Source of the DNA: Mycobacterium sp. IS-3022
GTDB taxonomy: Bacteria > Actinomycetota > Actinomycetes > Mycobacteriales > Mycobacteriaceae
DNA: 64,000 nt
Direction: 5' to 3'
NCBI RefSeq assembly: GCF_001500065.1
Contig: NZ_LQIN01000011.1
Location: forward strand, 18,645 to 82,644
Each line of letters begins with the position of its first letter. The stretch's first letter is position 1. Under the pieces are notes generated by a model, which did not search any database, was not told the origin of the DNA, and saw only the letters and a list, made by a program, of their open reading frames with translations. The translations under genes and the position numbers were made by a program. This document shows positions 43,709 through 57,250 of this stretch, piece by piece.

Positions 43709-44275
43709 CTATCGGTCCAGCAACGTCCGGGCCGCGACTTTGGCGGCGTCGAGTGCGGCCGTGTCACCCGCGATCCGGGCGAGGATCAACGCGCCTTCGA
43801 TGAGCGCGATCAGGGCCAGTGCGGTGCGCTCGGCGTCGGGCGGTGGCCATCCCTCGGCACGCAGCCGGTCCGCGATGGCCGTGCGCCAGCCGGCGAACAC
43901 CGTGGCCGACGCTTCGCGGACCTGTGCACTGGCGTTGACCGATTCGGTGGCGATCGGCTCGATGGGACACCCGTCGCGCTGGTCGCAGATCAGCCCGGCG
44001 GCCATCTGATCGATCCAGCCGTCGATGAGGTCCGGCACCGGAGAACCCGCGCCGAGCAGTGCGCGAAGTTGTTCTTCGACGTCGGCGCCGACCCGCTGGA
44101 CCACCGCGGCCGCCAACTGTTGCTTGCCCTCCGGAAAGTGGTGATACAGCGACCCCGGCTTGACGTCGGCGACCTCGAGAATCTGGTTGACCCCGGTCGC
44201 GGCGTACCCCTGCCTGCGGAACAGCAGGGCCGCACTGTCGATCAGCGCGGTTCGGCTGTGGTCGGGGCGAGGCAT
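43709..44275 (-). CDS. TetR-family regulator (LmrA/YxaF-like)
   Basis: A 188-aa regulator. The N-terminal helix-turn-helix reads [24 protein letters not shown] (19-42 or so), followed by [11 protein letters not shown]. The C-terminal domain is like the LmrA/YxaF group ([12 protein letters not shown]). Start is the ATG at 44275; an open frame continues upstream to 44479 inside the adjacent gene and is not used. It lies 32 bp after the Ddn-like gene in the same direction, so it may control that gene. Confidence 0.87.
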   Translation of the reverse strand: MPRPDHSRTALIDSAALLFRRQGYAATGVNQILEVADVKPGSLYHHFPEGKQQLAAAVVQRVGADVEEQLRALLGAGSPVPDLIDGWIDQMAAGLICDQRDGCPIEPIATESVNASAQVREASATVFAGWRTAIADRLRAEGWPPPDAERTALALIALIEGALILARIAGDTAALDAAKVAARTLLDR

Positions 44276-44307
44276 CCCGCAAGAATAGTAGAAAGGTCGC
44301 TCAAGAA

Positions 44308-44718
44308 TCAGGCGACATGCGCGACGAAGAACGCCACCCGGCCGAGCTGCAGCCGAGCCATCCTGGGCAACCCCTCGGCGCTGCCACCCGCGGGGATGAT
44401 CCTGGGGTTGACGAGGTGCAGGTCGCGACGCCCCAGCCTGAGCTCCGCTTCGCCCGCGGCCAGCACGTTCTTCACCCAATTCGTTTTCCCGTGTGCGAGC
44501 GCGATAGCGACGAGATCGTCCTTGCGGTAGGCCGTGACGATGGTCTCGTACGGCTTACCGGACGTGCGGCCGCGGTGCTTGATCGTCGACAATCCCGGCG
44601 TGAACCGGGAGAACGGCCTGATCATCCGGTTCAAGTACTTGACCTGGAAGTTCTCGAACCAGGGTGGAAAGAGCATGGGCACCCCCGGCGCGTTGTTGGG
44701 GTGCTCGCTGGCTCTCAT
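44308..44718 (-). CDS. Deazaflavin-dependent (F420) nitroreductase family protein
   Basis: A 136-aa Ddn/FDOR-type split-barrel protein corresponding to Rv1598c. Family features are [37 protein letters not shown] and [17 protein letters not shown]. Likely uses F420H2; the substrate is unknown. The ATG at 44718 is 36 bp from divergent hisD; an internal ATG 14 codons later is a possible start. Probably co-transcribed with the TetR gene behind it. Confidence 0.85.
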   Translation of the reverse strand: MRASEHPNNAPGVPMLFPPWFENFQVKYLNRMIRPFSRFTPGLSTIKHRGRTSGKPYETIVTAYRKDDLVAIALAHGKTNWVKNVLAAGEAELRLGRRDLHLVNPRIIPAGGSAEGLPRMARLQLGRVAFFVAHVA

Positions 44719-44754
44719 GGCGCCTCCATAACCGATTTGGACTGCTCTGGGAGA

Positions 44755-47844
<3,090 letters not shown>

Positions 47845-47848
<4 letters not shown>

Positions 47849-48474
47849 CCGGGATTTCGCCGAAAGTCGTCATCCTGGACTACGGCTCGGGGAACCTGAG
47901 GTCCGCCCAACGCGCGCTGGAACGGGTCGGCGCCGACGTCACCGTGACCGACGACGCCGATGCCGCGATGACCGCCGACGGCCTCGTGGTCCCCGGGGTC
48001 GGCGCGTTCGAGGCGTGCATGGCGGGTCTGCGCAAGATCGACGGTGCGAAGCTGATCGCCGACCGGGTGGCCGCGGGCCGTCCGGTGCTCGGCGTCTGCG
48101 TCGGCATGCAGATCCTGTTCGCCCGCGGCGTGGAGTTCGGTGTGGAGTCCACCGGTTGCGGTCAGTGGCCGGGCGCCGTGGTGCGACTCGATGCGCCGGT
48201 GATCCCGCACATGGGCTGGAATGTCGTCGACGCGCCCCAAGGCAGCATGCTCTTCGCCGGAATGGACCCGGGCACGCGGTTCTACTTCGTGCATTCGTAT
48301 GCCGCCCAGCAGTGGGAAGGGGACCCGGCGGCGAAGTTGACGTGGGCGACCCATCATGTGCCGTTTCTGGCCGCAGTCGAGGACGGGCCGCTGTCGGCGA
48401 CGCAGTTCCACCCGGAGAAGAGCGGCGACGCGGGTGCCGCGTTGCTCGCCAACTGGGTGAAGGCATTAGGTTGA
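47845..48474 (+). CDS. hisH: Imidazole glycerol phosphate synthase, glutaminase subunit
   Basis: Supplies ammonia from glutamine to HisF. The 209-aa class I glutamine amidotransferase has [20 protein letters not shown], the nucleophile Cys in [11 protein letters not shown], and the His/Glu pair in [12 protein letters not shown] start overlapping hisB, and the stop overlapping the hisA TTG. Confidence 0.96.
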
Positions 48475-49220
48475 CCGACGTGCCGCAGCGATTGATTCTT
48501 CTTCCCGCCGTCGACGTGGTCGAGGGCCGCGCTGTGCGTCTGGTGCAAGGCCGGGCGGGCAGCGAGACCGAGTACGGCTCGGCGCTGGAGGCCGCGCTGA
48601 CCTGGCAGCGCGACGGCGCCGAGTGGATCCACCTCGTCGACCTCGACGCTGCGTTCGGCCGGGGCAGCAACCGCGAGCTGCTCGCCGAGGTGGTCGGCAA
48701 ATTGGACGTGGCCGTCGAGTTGTCCGGCGGCATCCGCGATGACGACTCGCTGTCGGCGGCGCTGGCGACCGGCTGCGCGCGGGTGAACCTCGGCACCGCG
48801 GCGCTGGAAAACCCCGACTGGTGCGCCAGGGCGATCGCCGAGCACGGCGAGAAGGTGGCCGTCGGGCTGGACGTGAAGATCATCGACGGCGACCACCGGC
48901 TGCGCGGCCGCGGATGGGAGACAGACGGAGGCGATCTGTGGGAGGTGCTGGAACGGCTTGACCGACAAGGTTGTTCGCGTTTCGTCGTCACCGATGTAAC
49001 CAAGGATGGCACCCTCAACGGGCCGAACCTCGAACTGCTCTCGAAGGTGAGCGAACGTACGGACGCCCCGGTCATCGCGTCCGGTGGGGTGTCGAGCCTC
49101 GACGACCTGCGGGCGATCGCCACGCTGACCGACCGCGGTGTCGAGGGTGCGATCGTCGGAAAAGCATTGTACGCCGGACGATTCACGCTGCCGGAAGCGC
49201 TGGCCGCGGTGGAGCGGTAG
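48471..49220 (+). CDS. priA: Phosphoribosyl isomerase (HisA/PriA)
   Basis: A TIM-barrel isomerase for ProFAR to PRFAR. In mycobacteria the same enzyme (PriA) also isomerises phosphoribosyl anthranilate for tryptophan, because there is no separate trpF. No trpF is seen in the trp cluster of this window, which agrees. The protein has [48 protein letters not shown] and [11 protein letters not shown]. The TTG at 48471 overlaps the hisH stop; a GTG at 48480 is an equally good start. Confidence 0.95.
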   Translation: MTDVPQRLILLPAVDVVEGRAVRLVQGRAGSETEYGSALEAALTWQRDGAEWIHLVDLDAAFGRGSNRELLAEVVGKLDVAVELSGGIRDDDSLSAALATGCARVNLGTAALENPDWCARAIAEHGEKVAVGLDVKIIDGDHRLRGRGWETDGGDLWEVLERLDRQGCSRFVVTDVTKDGTLNGPNLELLSKVSERTDAPVIASGGVSSLDDLRAIATLTDRGVEGAIVGKALYAGRFTLPEALAAVER

Positions 49221-50036
49221 ATGGCGCTGGACGTGGCCGATCTCGACGCACTGGTCGCCGAGGCTGCGCAGATCCTCGAAGACGCCGCCAAACCGTTCAT
49301 CGAGGGGCACCGCGCCGATTCGGCCGTGCAGAAGAAGGGCAACGACTTCGCCACTGAGGTGGACCTCGCGATCGAACGCCAGGTGGTCGAGGCGCTCACC
49401 AGTAGAACAGGAGTCGAGGTCCACGGTGAGGAGTTCGGCGGCGCGGACCTGAATTCGCCGCTGGTGTGGGTGCTCGACCCGATCGACGGCACATTCAACT
49501 ACGCTGCGGGCTCGCCGATGGCCGCGATACTGCTCGGGCTGTTGCGCGACGGGGAACCGGTCGCCGGGTTGACGTGGGTGCCGTTCACCGGTGAGCGGTT
49601 CACCGGTGTCGTCGGTGGGCCGTTGCGCAGCAACGGTGTCGAGCAATCCGCGTTGAAACCCGCGGACCTGTCGGACTCCGTCGTCGGGGTCAGCACGTTC
49701 AATGTCGACTCCCGCGGCAGGGTGCCCGGGCGCTACCGATTGGCCGTGATCGAAAGCCTGAGCCGCGAGTGCTCGCGGATGCGCATGCACGGTGCCACCG
49801 GCATCGACCTCGCGTACACGGCGGCTGGAATTCTCGGCGGGGCAATCAGTTTCGGTGGCCACGTGTGGGACCACGCCGCGGGTGTGGCGTTGATCCGCGC
49901 GGCCGGTGGCGTCGTGACCGACCTCGCCGGCGCCGACTGGACCGTGGACTCGCCATCGGTGCTTGCCGGTGTGCCCGGCGTGCACGGCCAGCTGCTGGAT
50001 CTGCTGCGCGCGGTCGGCGATCCCGGGGACTTCTGA
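49221..50036 (+). CDS. impA: Inositol monophosphatase-family phosphatase (ImpA)
   Basis: A 271-aa magnesium-dependent phosphatase with GEEFGG (metal-binding Glu), the signature [13 protein letters not shown] and [18 protein letters not shown]. It corresponds to Rv1604. Inside the his operon it may supply histidinol-phosphate phosphatase activity (HisN type) that HisB lacks here; myo-inositol phosphate is the other possible substrate. The ATG follows the hisA stop without a gap, and its stop overlaps hisF (TGATG). Confidence 0.9.
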   Translation: MALDVADLDALVAEAAQILEDAAKPFIEGHRADSAVQKKGNDFATEVDLAIERQVVEALTSRTGVEVHGEEFGGADLNSPLVWVLDPIDGTFNYAAGSPMAAILLGLLRDGEPVAGLTWVPFTGERFTGVVGGPLRSNGVEQSALKPADLSDSVVGVSTFNVDSRGRVPGRYRLAVIESLSRECSRMRMHGATGIDLAYTAAGILGGAISFGGHVWDHAAGVALIRAAGGVVTDLAGADWTVDSPSVLAGVPGVHGQLLDLLRAVGDPGDF

Positions 50037-50818
50037 TGGAAGCGAAGGATCTGGCCGTGCGGATCATCCCGTGCCTGGACGTCGACGACGGCCGGGTGGT
50101 CAAGGGCGTCAACTTCGAAAACCTCCGCGACGCAGGCGATCCGGTGGAGTTGGCGGCGGCCTACGACACCGAGGGCGCCGACGAACTGACGTTCCTCGAC
50201 GTCACCGCGTCCTCCTCGGGGCGGGCCACCATGCTGGAGGTCGTGAAGCGGACCGCCGAGCAGGTGTTCATCCCGTTGACGGTAGGCGGCGGGGTGCGCT
50301 CGGTCGCCGATGTCGACGTGCTGCTGCGCGCGGGTGCGGACAAAGTCGCCGTCAACACCGCGGCGATCGCCCGACCCGAACTGCTCGCCGAGTTGGCGCG
50401 CCAGTTCGGATCCCAGTGCATCGTGCTGTCGGTCGACGCCCGCACCGTGCCACAGGATCAGGAGCCGACACCGTCGGGGTGGGAGGTCACCACACACGGC
50501 GGGCGGCGCGGCACCGGAATCGACGCCGTCGAGTGGGCCACCCGCGGAGCCGAACTCGGTGTCGGCGAGATCCTGCTGAACTCCATGGACTTCGACGGCA
50601 CCAAGGCGGGTTTCGATCTGCCGATGATCGAGGCGGTGCGCGGGGCCGTCAACGTCCCGGTGATCGCCAGCGGAGGCGCCGGTGCGCCCGAACATTTCGC
50701 GCCCGCCGTCGTCGCCGGAGCCGATGCCGTGCTGGCCGCCAGCGTGTTCCACTTCCGCGAGCTCACCATCGGCCAGGTGAAGGCGGCCATGGCCGCGAAA
50801 GGGATAACCGTTCGATGA
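50036..50818 (+). CDS. hisF: Imidazole glycerol phosphate synthase, cyclase subunit
   Basis: Makes IGP and AICAR from PRFAR and the ammonia from HisH. The 260-aa TIM barrel has [20 protein letters not shown] with the catalytic Asp, [28 protein letters not shown] with the second Asp, and [13 protein letters not shown]. Coupled to impA by a 1-nt overlap and to hisI by 4 nt. Confidence 0.97.
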   Translation: MEAKDLAVRIIPCLDVDDGRVVKGVNFENLRDAGDPVELAAAYDTEGADELTFLDVTASSSGRATMLEVVKRTAEQVFIPLTVGGGVRSVADVDVLLRAGADKVAVNTAAIARPELLAELARQFGSQCIVLSVDARTVPQDQEPTPSGWEVTTHGGRRGTGIDAVEWATRGAELGVGEILLNSMDFDGTKAGFDLPMIEAVRGAVNVPVIASGGAGAPEHFAPAVVAGADAVLAASVFHFRELTIGQVKAAMAAKGITVR

Positions 50819-51159
50819 CTCTCGACGCCGGCATCGCGTCGCGACTCAAACGCGACGCCAACGGATTGATCACCGCCGTCGTGCAGGAGCGGGGCACCGG
50901 ACAGGTGCTGATGGTGGCGTGGATGGACGACATCGCGTTGGCCCGCACACTGGAAACTCGTCGGGCGACCTACTATTCGCGGTCGCGGCAACAGCACTGG
51001 GTGAAAGGCGAGACGTCGGGCCACACCCAGTACGTGCACTCGGTCCGGCTGGACTGCGACGGCGACACCGTGCTGCTGGAGGTCGATCAGGTCGGCGCGG
51101 CCTGTCACACGGGCGACCACACCTGCTTCGAGGCCGACCTGTTGATGGGGCCCGCGTGA
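50815..51159 (+). CDS. hisI: Phosphoribosyl-AMP cyclohydrolase
   Basis: Opens the purine ring of PR-AMP. The 114-aa monofunctional form has [35 protein letters not shown] and the zinc/Mg region [14 protein letters not shown]. The PR-ATP pyrophosphatase (HisE) is not fused and not in this window, as in other mycobacteria. The stop overlaps the GTG of the alpha/beta hydrolase. Confidence 0.96.
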   Translation: MTLDAGIASRLKRDANGLITAVVQERGTGQVLMVAWMDDIALARTLETRRATYYSRSRQQHWVKGETSGHTQYVHSVRLDCDGDTVLLEVDQVGAACHTGDHTCFEADLLMGPA

Positions 51160-52067
51160 CCGAAGCAGACCGTGCCGTCGCCGTCGAACTAGAGGGATCG
51201 GGCATCGAGCCGCCCGTCGACCCGCGTGTCCGCCGGGCGTTCTGGTGGCTGGAGCGCTTCGCGCCCGGCATCGGGTCGCGGTGGGCGGTCGAACTGTGGT
51301 GCACCCCGCCGGTCATGGAGTCGAACCTGCGCATGCCGCCCGGCGTCACGCCAGGCGAGCCGATCGAAGCGCGCTGGAATGGTTACCGGGTCGTGGGTGA
51401 ATCGTGGGGCGAGGGGCCCCCGGTATATCTGGTGCACGGCTGGGGCGGGCGGCGCCCACACCTGGGCATGTTCGTCAAACCGCTCATCGAATCCGGTCAC
51501 CGGGTGATCGCGTTCGACCTGCCCAGCCACAACGAGTCCGAAGCGGGCGCACTCAAGCCCGGGCGCACCACGGCCATCGAATGCGCACACGCGGTCGGGG
51601 CCATGATCCGCGAACACGGGCCGGCCCGCGCGGTCGTCGCCCACTCCCTCGGCGCGAACGCAACGACGTTCGCGATCGCCTATGGCGCGAAAGTCGAGCG
51701 GCTGGTGTACCTCGCGCCGATGGGCGAATTCCCGCTCTATCTCGACTATTTCGCCAAACGCCACGGCTTCGGCCCCCGTATCCGCGCCGGACTGCACCGC
51801 GGCCTCGAGCGCCGCATCGAGATGCCGCTGTACGAAACCAACATGACCGTCGTCGGCGCCCGCACCGGTTACCCGCCGCTGCTGCTCATCCATGATCCGG
51901 ATGACCCGGATACGCCCTACGAGACGAGCCAGCGCGTCGTCGCGTCTTGGCCGGGCGCGCGGTTGATGACCACCAAGGGCCTCGGCCGGCTGGCGCACTA
52001 CCGAATTCTTCGGCATCGCCCGGCGATCCGCGCGGGCGTCGAGTTCATCGGTCCCTCAACACTCTAG
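51156..52067 (+). CDS. Alpha/beta hydrolase at the end of the his operon
   Basis: A 303-aa hydrolase with [15 protein letters not shown] (oxyanion region), [12 protein letters not shown], the nucleophile elbow [13 protein letters not shown] and [12 protein letters not shown]; the late His may be in [12 protein letters not shown]. The substrate is unknown. The GTG at 51156 overlaps the hisI stop (GTGA), so it should be made with the His enzymes. The end overlaps the convergent luciferase-like gene by 4 bp. Confidence 0.85.
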   Translation: MTEADRAVAVELEGSGIEPPVDPRVRRAFWWLERFAPGIGSRWAVELWCTPPVMESNLRMPPGVTPGEPIEARWNGYRVVGESWGEGPPVYLVHGWGGRRPHLGMFVKPLIESGHRVIAFDLPSHNESEAGALKPGRTTAIECAHAVGAMIREHGPARAVVAHSLGANATTFAIAYGAKVERLVYLAPMGEFPLYLDYFAKRHGFGPRIRAGLHRGLERRIEMPLYETNMTVVGARTGYPPLLLIHDPDDPDTPYETSQRVVASWPGARLMTTKGLGRLAHYRILRHRPAIRAGVEFIGPSTL

Positions 52068-52900
52068 GCGCAGACGGCGACGAAGGCCTTCAGCTCGCGG
52101 GCGACATTCGGGCCGCTCGGCGTGTAAATCACTTCCCGCACAACGTTTTCGCCGAGCCAGGCCAGTTGATCGGTGAGGTGCGTGACGTGTCCCTCGTACG
52201 TCAGCAGATGACGCTCACCGGGTGGGGCGAGCCGCTCGAGGGCTTCTCGCCAGGCCTGCCCGCCCGGCATCGCGTCCACGGCTTCAGGCACCCGGTCGCT
52301 GTCGGCATCCTCGCCGGGCTCCAGGACCGTGCCCGCCATCAGCGTCGCGACGGGTAACGGGTGCGGCGTCGGCGCGCCGATGATTCCATCCGCGATATTG
52401 CCGGCGAGTTGTATTCCGCGCGGGCCGAACACACTCAGCCGGATCTCGACCTCGACGGGTCGTGTCGCCGTCATACCGTCGACGTGAAGCATCCGAGCCG
52501 GCTTACCGTCGATGGTGACCGTGGCGCCGGCGAGCAGACCCCGGACGGCGGTCACATAGCTCTCGAGGACGCGCAGCGTCATCGGTCGCTGCCCCATGGT
52601 GCGTCGCGCGGTGGCGCCGGTGCCGAAACACGCGCGGAAGCGGCCGTCTGAAAGGCGGTCGACCGCCGCGATCGCGGACGCCATCGCCATCGCGGATCGT
52701 TCGGTCGGAATCAGCACAGCGGTACCCAGACCGACGCGCGACGTCCGCTGTGCGGCCAGCGCCAGGTGGACGAACGGGTCCTCCCACAGCGGCGTGGAGT
52801 CGAAGATCCACACCCGCGAACAGCCCAGTGTTTCGGCCAGAATCGCCATGTCGCAGAAATCGGGACCTCGTGGCCGGCCGCAGGAAAGCTCGACCGTCAT
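52064..52900 (-). CDS. Luciferase-like (LLM, F420-type) oxidoreductase
   Basis: A 278-aa protein of the bacterial luciferase-like family. Features are FCDMAILAETLGCSRVWIFD, LALAAQRTSRVGLGTAVLIP, AAVDRLSDGRFRACFGTG and GNIADGIIGA. Such mycobacterial proteins mostly use F420. The substrate is unknown. It is shorter than the usual ~330 aa. Divergent from the small hydrolase across 53 bp. Confidence 0.85.
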   Translation of the reverse strand: MTVELSCGRPRGPDFCDMAILAETLGCSRVWIFDSTPLWEDPFVHLALAAQRTSRVGLGTAVLIPTERSAMAMASAIAAVDRLSDGRFRACFGTGATARRTMGQRPMTLRVLESYVTAVRGLLAGATVTIDGKPARMLHVDGMTATRPVEVEIRLSVFGPRGIQLAGNIADGIIGAPTPHPLPVATLMAGTVLEPGEDADSDRVPEAVDAMPGGQAWREALERLAPPGERHLLTYEGHVTHLTDQLAWLGENVVREVIYTPSGPNVARELKAFVAVCA

Positions 52901-52953
52901 GGCTGCACAGTGGGCGATGTTTGATGGGTACCGGCGGGCGTCAATCCACTGGT

Positions 52954-53565
52954 ATGGCCGAGTTGCTCGGCGACCTCGAAGTCCCGCCGAACGCGAACGG
53001 TCTTGTCGTCTTCGCGCACGGGACCGGCAGTTCGCGGTTCAGCCCGCGCAACCGATTGGTTGCACAGGTGCTGCGGGACAAGGGGTTCGCCACGCTGCTG
53101 ATCGACCTGCTGACCGAGGAGGAAGAGCAGACCGACCTGCGCACCCGCGAACTGCGGTTCGATATCGGGCTGCTGGCCGACCGTGTGCTGTCGGCTCTCG
53201 ACCGCATGCGCGCGCACGACGCAGTGCGAGGCCTCCCGGTAGGCCTGTTCGGCGCCAGCACCGGTGCCGCGGCCGCGCTCATCGCCGCCGCCGGCGACGA
53301 ATCGGTGCGTGCGGTGGTGTCCCGGGGCGGCCGCCCGGATCTGGCCGGCGACGCGCTGCGCGACGTGACGGCGCCGACGCTGATGATCGTCGGCGGCCGT
53401 GATCCCCGAATTCTCGAGGCCAACGAAATCGCCAGCCGCGACCTGGCGGCGCCCCACCGCATCGAGGTGATCCCCGGCGCCACCCATTTGTTCGAGGAAC
53501 CGGGGGCGCTGGAGCGCGTGGCCGCCCTTGCCGGCGACTGGTTCGCCGAACACCTGACGACCTAG
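52954..53565 (+). CDS. Dienelactone hydrolase-like alpha/beta hydrolase
   Basis: A 203-aa small hydrolase: LVVFAHGTGSSRFSPRNRLV, LLIDLLTEEEEQ, the nucleophile elbow VGLFGASTGAAAAL, LMIVGGRDP and a final PGATHLFEEPG carrying the His. All members of a catalytic triad are visible. The substrate is unknown. The ATG at 52954 gives the full domain; an upstream ATG at 52924 would add ten residues. The last 4 bp overlap the convergent ABC ATPase gene. Confidence 0.85.
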   Translation: MAELLGDLEVPPNANGLVVFAHGTGSSRFSPRNRLVAQVLRDKGFATLLIDLLTEEEEQTDLRTRELRFDIGLLADRVLSALDRMRAHDAVRGLPVGLFGASTGAAAALIAAAGDESVRAVVSRGGRPDLAGDALRDVTAPTLMIVGGRDPRILEANEIASRDLAAPHRIEVIPGATHLFEEPGALERVAALAGDWFAEHLTT

Positions 53566-54371
53566 ACGTCGATGATGCGGATGGCCCCCGAATTTTTGGC
53601 TCGGGCCGTCCAGCGGCCGTCCTCGTAGCCGACGGTCACCGGATGTGCGAATGCCTCGGTGACGTTGTCGGTTGTCACCGTCTCGCGGGCCCGGCCGCTG
53701 GCCACCGTGCGACCCTCGGCGATCAGCAGCGCATGCGTCGTCGTGGTGGGCAGTTCCTCGAGGTGGTGGGTCACCAGGATCGACGCCACCTCAGGGTGGG
53801 TGTCGTCGAGCGAATCCATCGTCTCGAGCAGTTGTTCGCGCGCGGCGACGTCGAGTCCGGTGCTCGGCTCGTCGAGCAACAGCAGCCGAGGATCCGAAAT
53901 CAGGGCCCTCGCAATCAAAGTCCTGCCCCGCTCGCCCTGTGACAGGGTCGGCCACACGGCGTCAGCCTTGTGCGAAAGGCCCACCGCCGCCAGCATCGCG
54001 TCGGCGCGGTGCCGCTCCTCATCGGTGGGTGTCCAGCGCATCGGCAGGTCGATCGTCGCGGTGATACCGGTCAGCACCACCTCGCGGACAGTGAGGGAGT
54101 ACTGCAGCCGGTGGCGTGGATTCACGTGGCCGATGGAATGCCGCAGTTGCGCGAGGTCGACACGGCCCATCTGCCGCCCGAGGATCCGCACGGTGCCGGT
54201 CGTCGGGAACTGCACTGCGGCGCAGAATCCCAGCAGCGTGCTCTTGCCCGCGCCGTTGGGACCCAGCAACGCCCAGTGCTCGCCGGCCTGCACCCTCAGC
54301 GAGATGCCATCGATGATCTGCTTGCCGTCGCGACGGAACGTCACATCGGCAAGCTCCAGAACCGGGGTCAC
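53562..54371 (-). CDS. ABC transporter ATP-binding protein
   Basis: A 269-aa single ATPase. Walker A is LLGPNGAGKSTLL (about 35-47), the signature is TLSQGERGRTLIARAL, Walker B is LLLLDEPSTGLD, and the H-loop is LVTHHLEE. No permease gene is adjacent. The type resembles stand-alone ModF/YdbA-like ATPases. The GTG at 54371 overlaps the bcp stop by 4 nt, so it is translated with the peroxiredoxin. The transported substrate is unknown. Confidence 0.87.
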   Translation of the reverse strand: MTPVLELADVTFRRDGKQIIDGISLRVQAGEHWALLGPNGAGKSTLLGFCAAVQFPTTGTVRILGRQMGRVDLAQLRHSIGHVNPRHRLQYSLTVREVVLTGITATIDLPMRWTPTDEERHRADAMLAAVGLSHKADAVWPTLSQGERGRTLIARALISDPRLLLLDEPSTGLDVAAREQLLETMDSLDDTHPEVASILVTHHLEELPTTTTHALLIAEGRTVASGRARETVTTDNVTEAFAHPVTVGYEDGRWTARAKNSGAIRIIDV

Positions 54372-54832
54372 GCCGACTGTCGTTGCCGCAACACGTCTAG
54401 GGCCTTGTCGGCGTGGCTGTCCATGCTGATCTCCGAGGCGATCACGGCCAGCACGGTGCGGTCGGTGTCGATGACGAAGGTGGTCCGCTTCACCGGCATG
54501 AACTTGCCCAACAGGCCCCGCTTGACCCCGAACTGCGTCGCGACCGCGCCGTCGGCGTCGGACAGCAGCGGATAGTCGAACCGCTCCTTGTCGGCGAACT
54601 TCGCCTGCTTGTCGACCGCGTCGGTGCTGATGCCGACCCGGCTCGCGCCGACCGCCGCGAATTCGGCCGCCAGATCGCGGAAGTGACACGCCTCCTTGGT
54701 GCATCCCGGTGTCATGGCGGCGGGGTAGAAGAACAGCACGATCGGCCCGTCGGCGAGCAACTCCGTGAGGCTTCGCAGCTTGCCCGTCTGGTCGGGCAGT
54801 TCGAACTCGGCAACTCGGTCACCCGTTTTCAT
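54368..54832 (-). CDS. bcpB: Peroxiredoxin (Bcp/BcpB type)
   Basis: A thiol peroxidase of 154 aa corresponding to Rv1608c. The active site is PAAMTPGCTKEACHFRD, with the peroxidatic Cys in PGCTKE and a resolving Cys 5 residues later (EAC), the arrangement of Bcp/PrxQ. Also typical are FELPDQTG and YPLLSDADGAVA. Start is the ATG at 54832; the open frame upstream is not family-like. Reduces organic and hydrogen peroxides in the cytoplasm. Confidence 0.93.
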   Translation of the reverse strand: MKTGDRVAEFELPDQTGKLRSLTELLADGPIVLFFYPAAMTPGCTKEACHFRDLAAEFAAVGASRVGISTDAVDKQAKFADKERFDYPLLSDADGAVATQFGVKRGLLGKFMPVKRTTFVIDTDRTVLAVIASEISMDSHADKALDVLRQRQSA

Positions 54833-55000
54833 GGGCGCCACGCTACGCCGCGGCCCGTACGATCGAGCGACCGCGCCGCGCCGCGCGATCGCCCAGACCG
54901 ACGTTTTGGCTGGTTTCGGGCCATCGGATCGACCATTGCGTCGGTTTCGAGGACGAAAATCGTTGGTGTCAGACGCGCTTACCGTGAGAGCCTCGCGCCG

Positions 55001-55720
55001 ATGGTGGATCTCGGCGCGTTTCTCTGCGATGGCTATGTGAAGCTCGAACGAGCAGCCCCCCGCGGTGTCGCCGATGCGGCGCGGGCCGCGCTGTGGGAAC
55101 AGCTGGGGCTGTCGCCCGACGAGCCCGACAACTGGGCCGAGCCGGTCTACTGGGCCGGCGACATGACCGGCGCGGGTCCCTTCGGCGTCTTGGCACGAAG
55201 CCCGAAACTGGCTGCGGCGCTGGATCGCATCTGCGGTGCCGGCGGATGGTCGCCGCGCGGATCGCTCGGCAACATTCCGGTCCGGTTTCCGGTCTCTCCA
55301 CCCGGGGAGGACCGCGGTTGGCACATCGACGCCAACACGCCAAAGCCCGACGGCACATGGACCGTCACCGGACGCCCGCACACTGTCCTGGTGCTCACGC
55401 TGCTGTCCGACGTGGGCCCGGACGACGCGCCGACGCGGATCAGAGTGGGCTCACATCGGGACGTGGCGCACGCGCTCGGCCCGGAACCCGTCGAGCTCGC
55501 CGAGATGGGCCGCATCGTCGACGCAGCGAGTGCGGCTCGGTCGGTGATCCGCGCGACGGGTGAGCCGGGCGACATGTACGTTCTGCACCCGTTCACCGTG
55601 CACGCCGCCGACGAGCATCGGGGCACGAAGCCGCGGTTCATGGCGCAGTCGCCGGTGGTACTGACCAGCCCACTGACGCCTGCGTCGTCCTCCGCACTGG
55701 CGCGCGTCTGGGACACTTGA
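55001..55720 (+). CDS. Phytanoyl-CoA dioxygenase (PhyH) family protein
   Basis: A 239-aa Fe(II)/2-oxoglutarate oxygenase-like protein. The metal triad is visible as WHIDAN (His and Asp, about residues 107-109) and HPFTVHAAD (His, about 198). The Arg that binds 2-oxoglutarate may be in TKPRFMAQSP. The substrate is unknown. The ATG at 55001 lies 15 nt after a taccgt -10-like box (54980-54985). It ends 3 bp before trpE, so it may be the first gene of the trp operon. Confidence 0.85.
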   Translation: MVDLGAFLCDGYVKLERAAPRGVADAARAALWEQLGLSPDEPDNWAEPVYWAGDMTGAGPFGVLARSPKLAAALDRICGAGGWSPRGSLGNIPVRFPVSPPGEDRGWHIDANTPKPDGTWTVTGRPHTVLVLTLLSDVGPDDAPTRIRVGSHRDVAHALGPEPVELAEMGRIVDAASAARSVIRATGEPGDMYVLHPFTVHAADEHRGTKPRFMAQSPVVLTSPLTPASSSALARVWDT

Positions 55721-55723
55721 CCC

Positions 55724-57250
55724 GTGCAGACCACCGCCAGCCTCGCTGTGACGACTTCGCGCGAGGACTTCCGGGCACTGGCCGCCGGGCACCGCGTGGT
55801 GCCGGTGACCCGCAAGGTGCTTGCCGACAGTGAGACCCCGCTGTCGGCGTATCGCAAGCTGGCCGCCAATCGGCCCGGGACGTTCCTGCTGGAGTCGGCG
55901 GAGAACGGGCGCTCGTGGTCGCGTTGGTCGTTCATCGGCGCGGGAGCGCCCTCCGCGTTGACGGTGCGCGACGGCGAGGCCGTCTGGTTGGGCACCACGC
56001 CGAAGGATGCGCCGCAGGGCGGTGACCCGCTGCAGGCGCTGCGCGCGACGCTGGAACTGCTGAAAACCGAGCCGCTTCCCGGCCTGCCGCCGTTGTCGAG
56101 CGGGCTGGTCGGGTTCTTCGCCTACGACATGGTCCGGCGGCTGGAGAAGCTCCCGTCGCTGACCGTCGACGACCTCGGCCTGCCGGACATGCTGCTGCTG
56201 CTGGCCACCGACGTCGCCGCCGTCGACCACCACGAGGGCACCATCACCCTGATCGCCAACGCCGTGAACTGGAACGGCACCGACGAACGCGTCGACTGGG
56301 CCTACGACGACGCCGTGGCCCGGCTCGACGTGATGACCGCGGCGCTCGGCGAGCACCTCCCGTCGTCGGTCGCGACGTTCACCAGGCCCGAGCCATTGCA
56401 TCGCGCCCAGCGCACACTGGATGAGTACGGCGCCATCGTCGACAAGTTGGTGCGCGACATCGAAGCCGGCGAGGCCTTCCAGGTGGTGCCGTCGCAACGT
56501 TTCGAGATGGACACCGACGCCGATCCGCTCGACGTGTACCGGATGCTGCGGGTGTCCAATCCCAGCCCATACATGTACTTGCTCAATGTGCCCAATGCGG
56601 CTGGCGGACTGGACTTCTCGATCGTCGGGTCCAGCCCCGAAGCGCTGGTGACGGTCAAGGACGGGCGTGCGTCGACGCATCCGATCGCGGGCACCCGCTG
56701 GCGCGGCCAGACCGAAGAGGAGGACCTGCTGCTGGAGAAGGAGCTGCTGCACGACGAGAAAGAGCGGGCCGAACATCTGATGCTCGTCGATCTCGGCCGC
56801 AACGATCTGGGGCGGGTCTGCCGACCCGGGACGGTGCGGGTCGAGGACTACAGCCACATCGAGCGGTACAGCCACGTGATGCACATCGTGTCGACCGTTC
56901 ACGGCGACCTGGCCGACGACAAGACCGCGCTGGACGCGGTGACCGCCTGCTTCCCCGCGGGCACGCTGTCGGGCGCGCCGAAGGTGCGGGCGATGCAGCT
57001 GATCGAGGAGGTCGAGAAGACCCGTCGCGGGCTCTACGGAGGCGTGCTCGGCTATCTGGACTTCGCGGGCAACGCCGATTTCGCGATCGCCATCCGCACC
57101 GCGCTGATGCGCAACGGCACCGCGTACGTGCAGGCGGGCGGCGGCGTCGTCGCGGACTCCAACGGCCCCTACGAGTACACCGAGGCGGCCAACAAGGCCC
57201 GTGCTGTGCTCAACGCGATCGCGGCCGCCGAAACCCTGACCGAGCCGTGA
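55724..57250 (+). CDS. trpE: Anthranilate synthase component I
   Basis: Makes anthranilate from chorismate. The 508-aa protein has the feedback-binding motif [18 protein letters not shown] near residue 50, [15 protein letters not shown], and the chorismate-binding C-terminal half with [27 protein letters not shown] and [17 protein letters not shown]. The GTG is 3 bp after the PhyH gene, leaving no room for a leader-peptide attenuator. The glutaminase subunit TrpG is not in this window. Confidence 0.97.
   Translation: MQTTASLAVTTSREDFRALAAGHRVVPVTRKVLADSETPLSAYRKLAANRPGTFLLESAENGRSWSRWSFIGAGAPSALTVRDGEAVWLGTTPKDAPQGGDPLQALRATLELLKTEPLPGLPPLSSGLVGFFAYDMVRRLEKLPSLTVDDLGLPDMLLLLATDVAAVDHHEGTITLIANAVNWNGTDERVDWAYDDAVARLDVMTAALGEHLPSSVATFTRPEPLHRAQRTLDEYGAIVDKLVRDIEAGEAFQVVPSQRFEMDTDADPLDVYRMLRVSNPSPYMYLLNVPNAAGGLDFSIVGSSPEALVTVKDGRASTHPIAGTRWRGQTEEEDLLLEKELLHDEKERAEHLMLVDLGRNDLGRVCRPGTVRVEDYSHIERYSHVMHIVSTVHGDLADDKTALDAVTACFPAGTLSGAPKVRAMQLIEEVEKTRRGLYGGVLGYLDFAGNADFAIAIRTALMRNGTAYVQAGGGVVADSNGPYEYTEAANKARAVLNAIAAAETLTEP

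Noticed and set aside
55690..55724. A leader peptide or attenuator before trpE
   Set aside because: Only 3 bp separate the PhyH stop from trpE, with no Trp codon run or alternative hairpins there.
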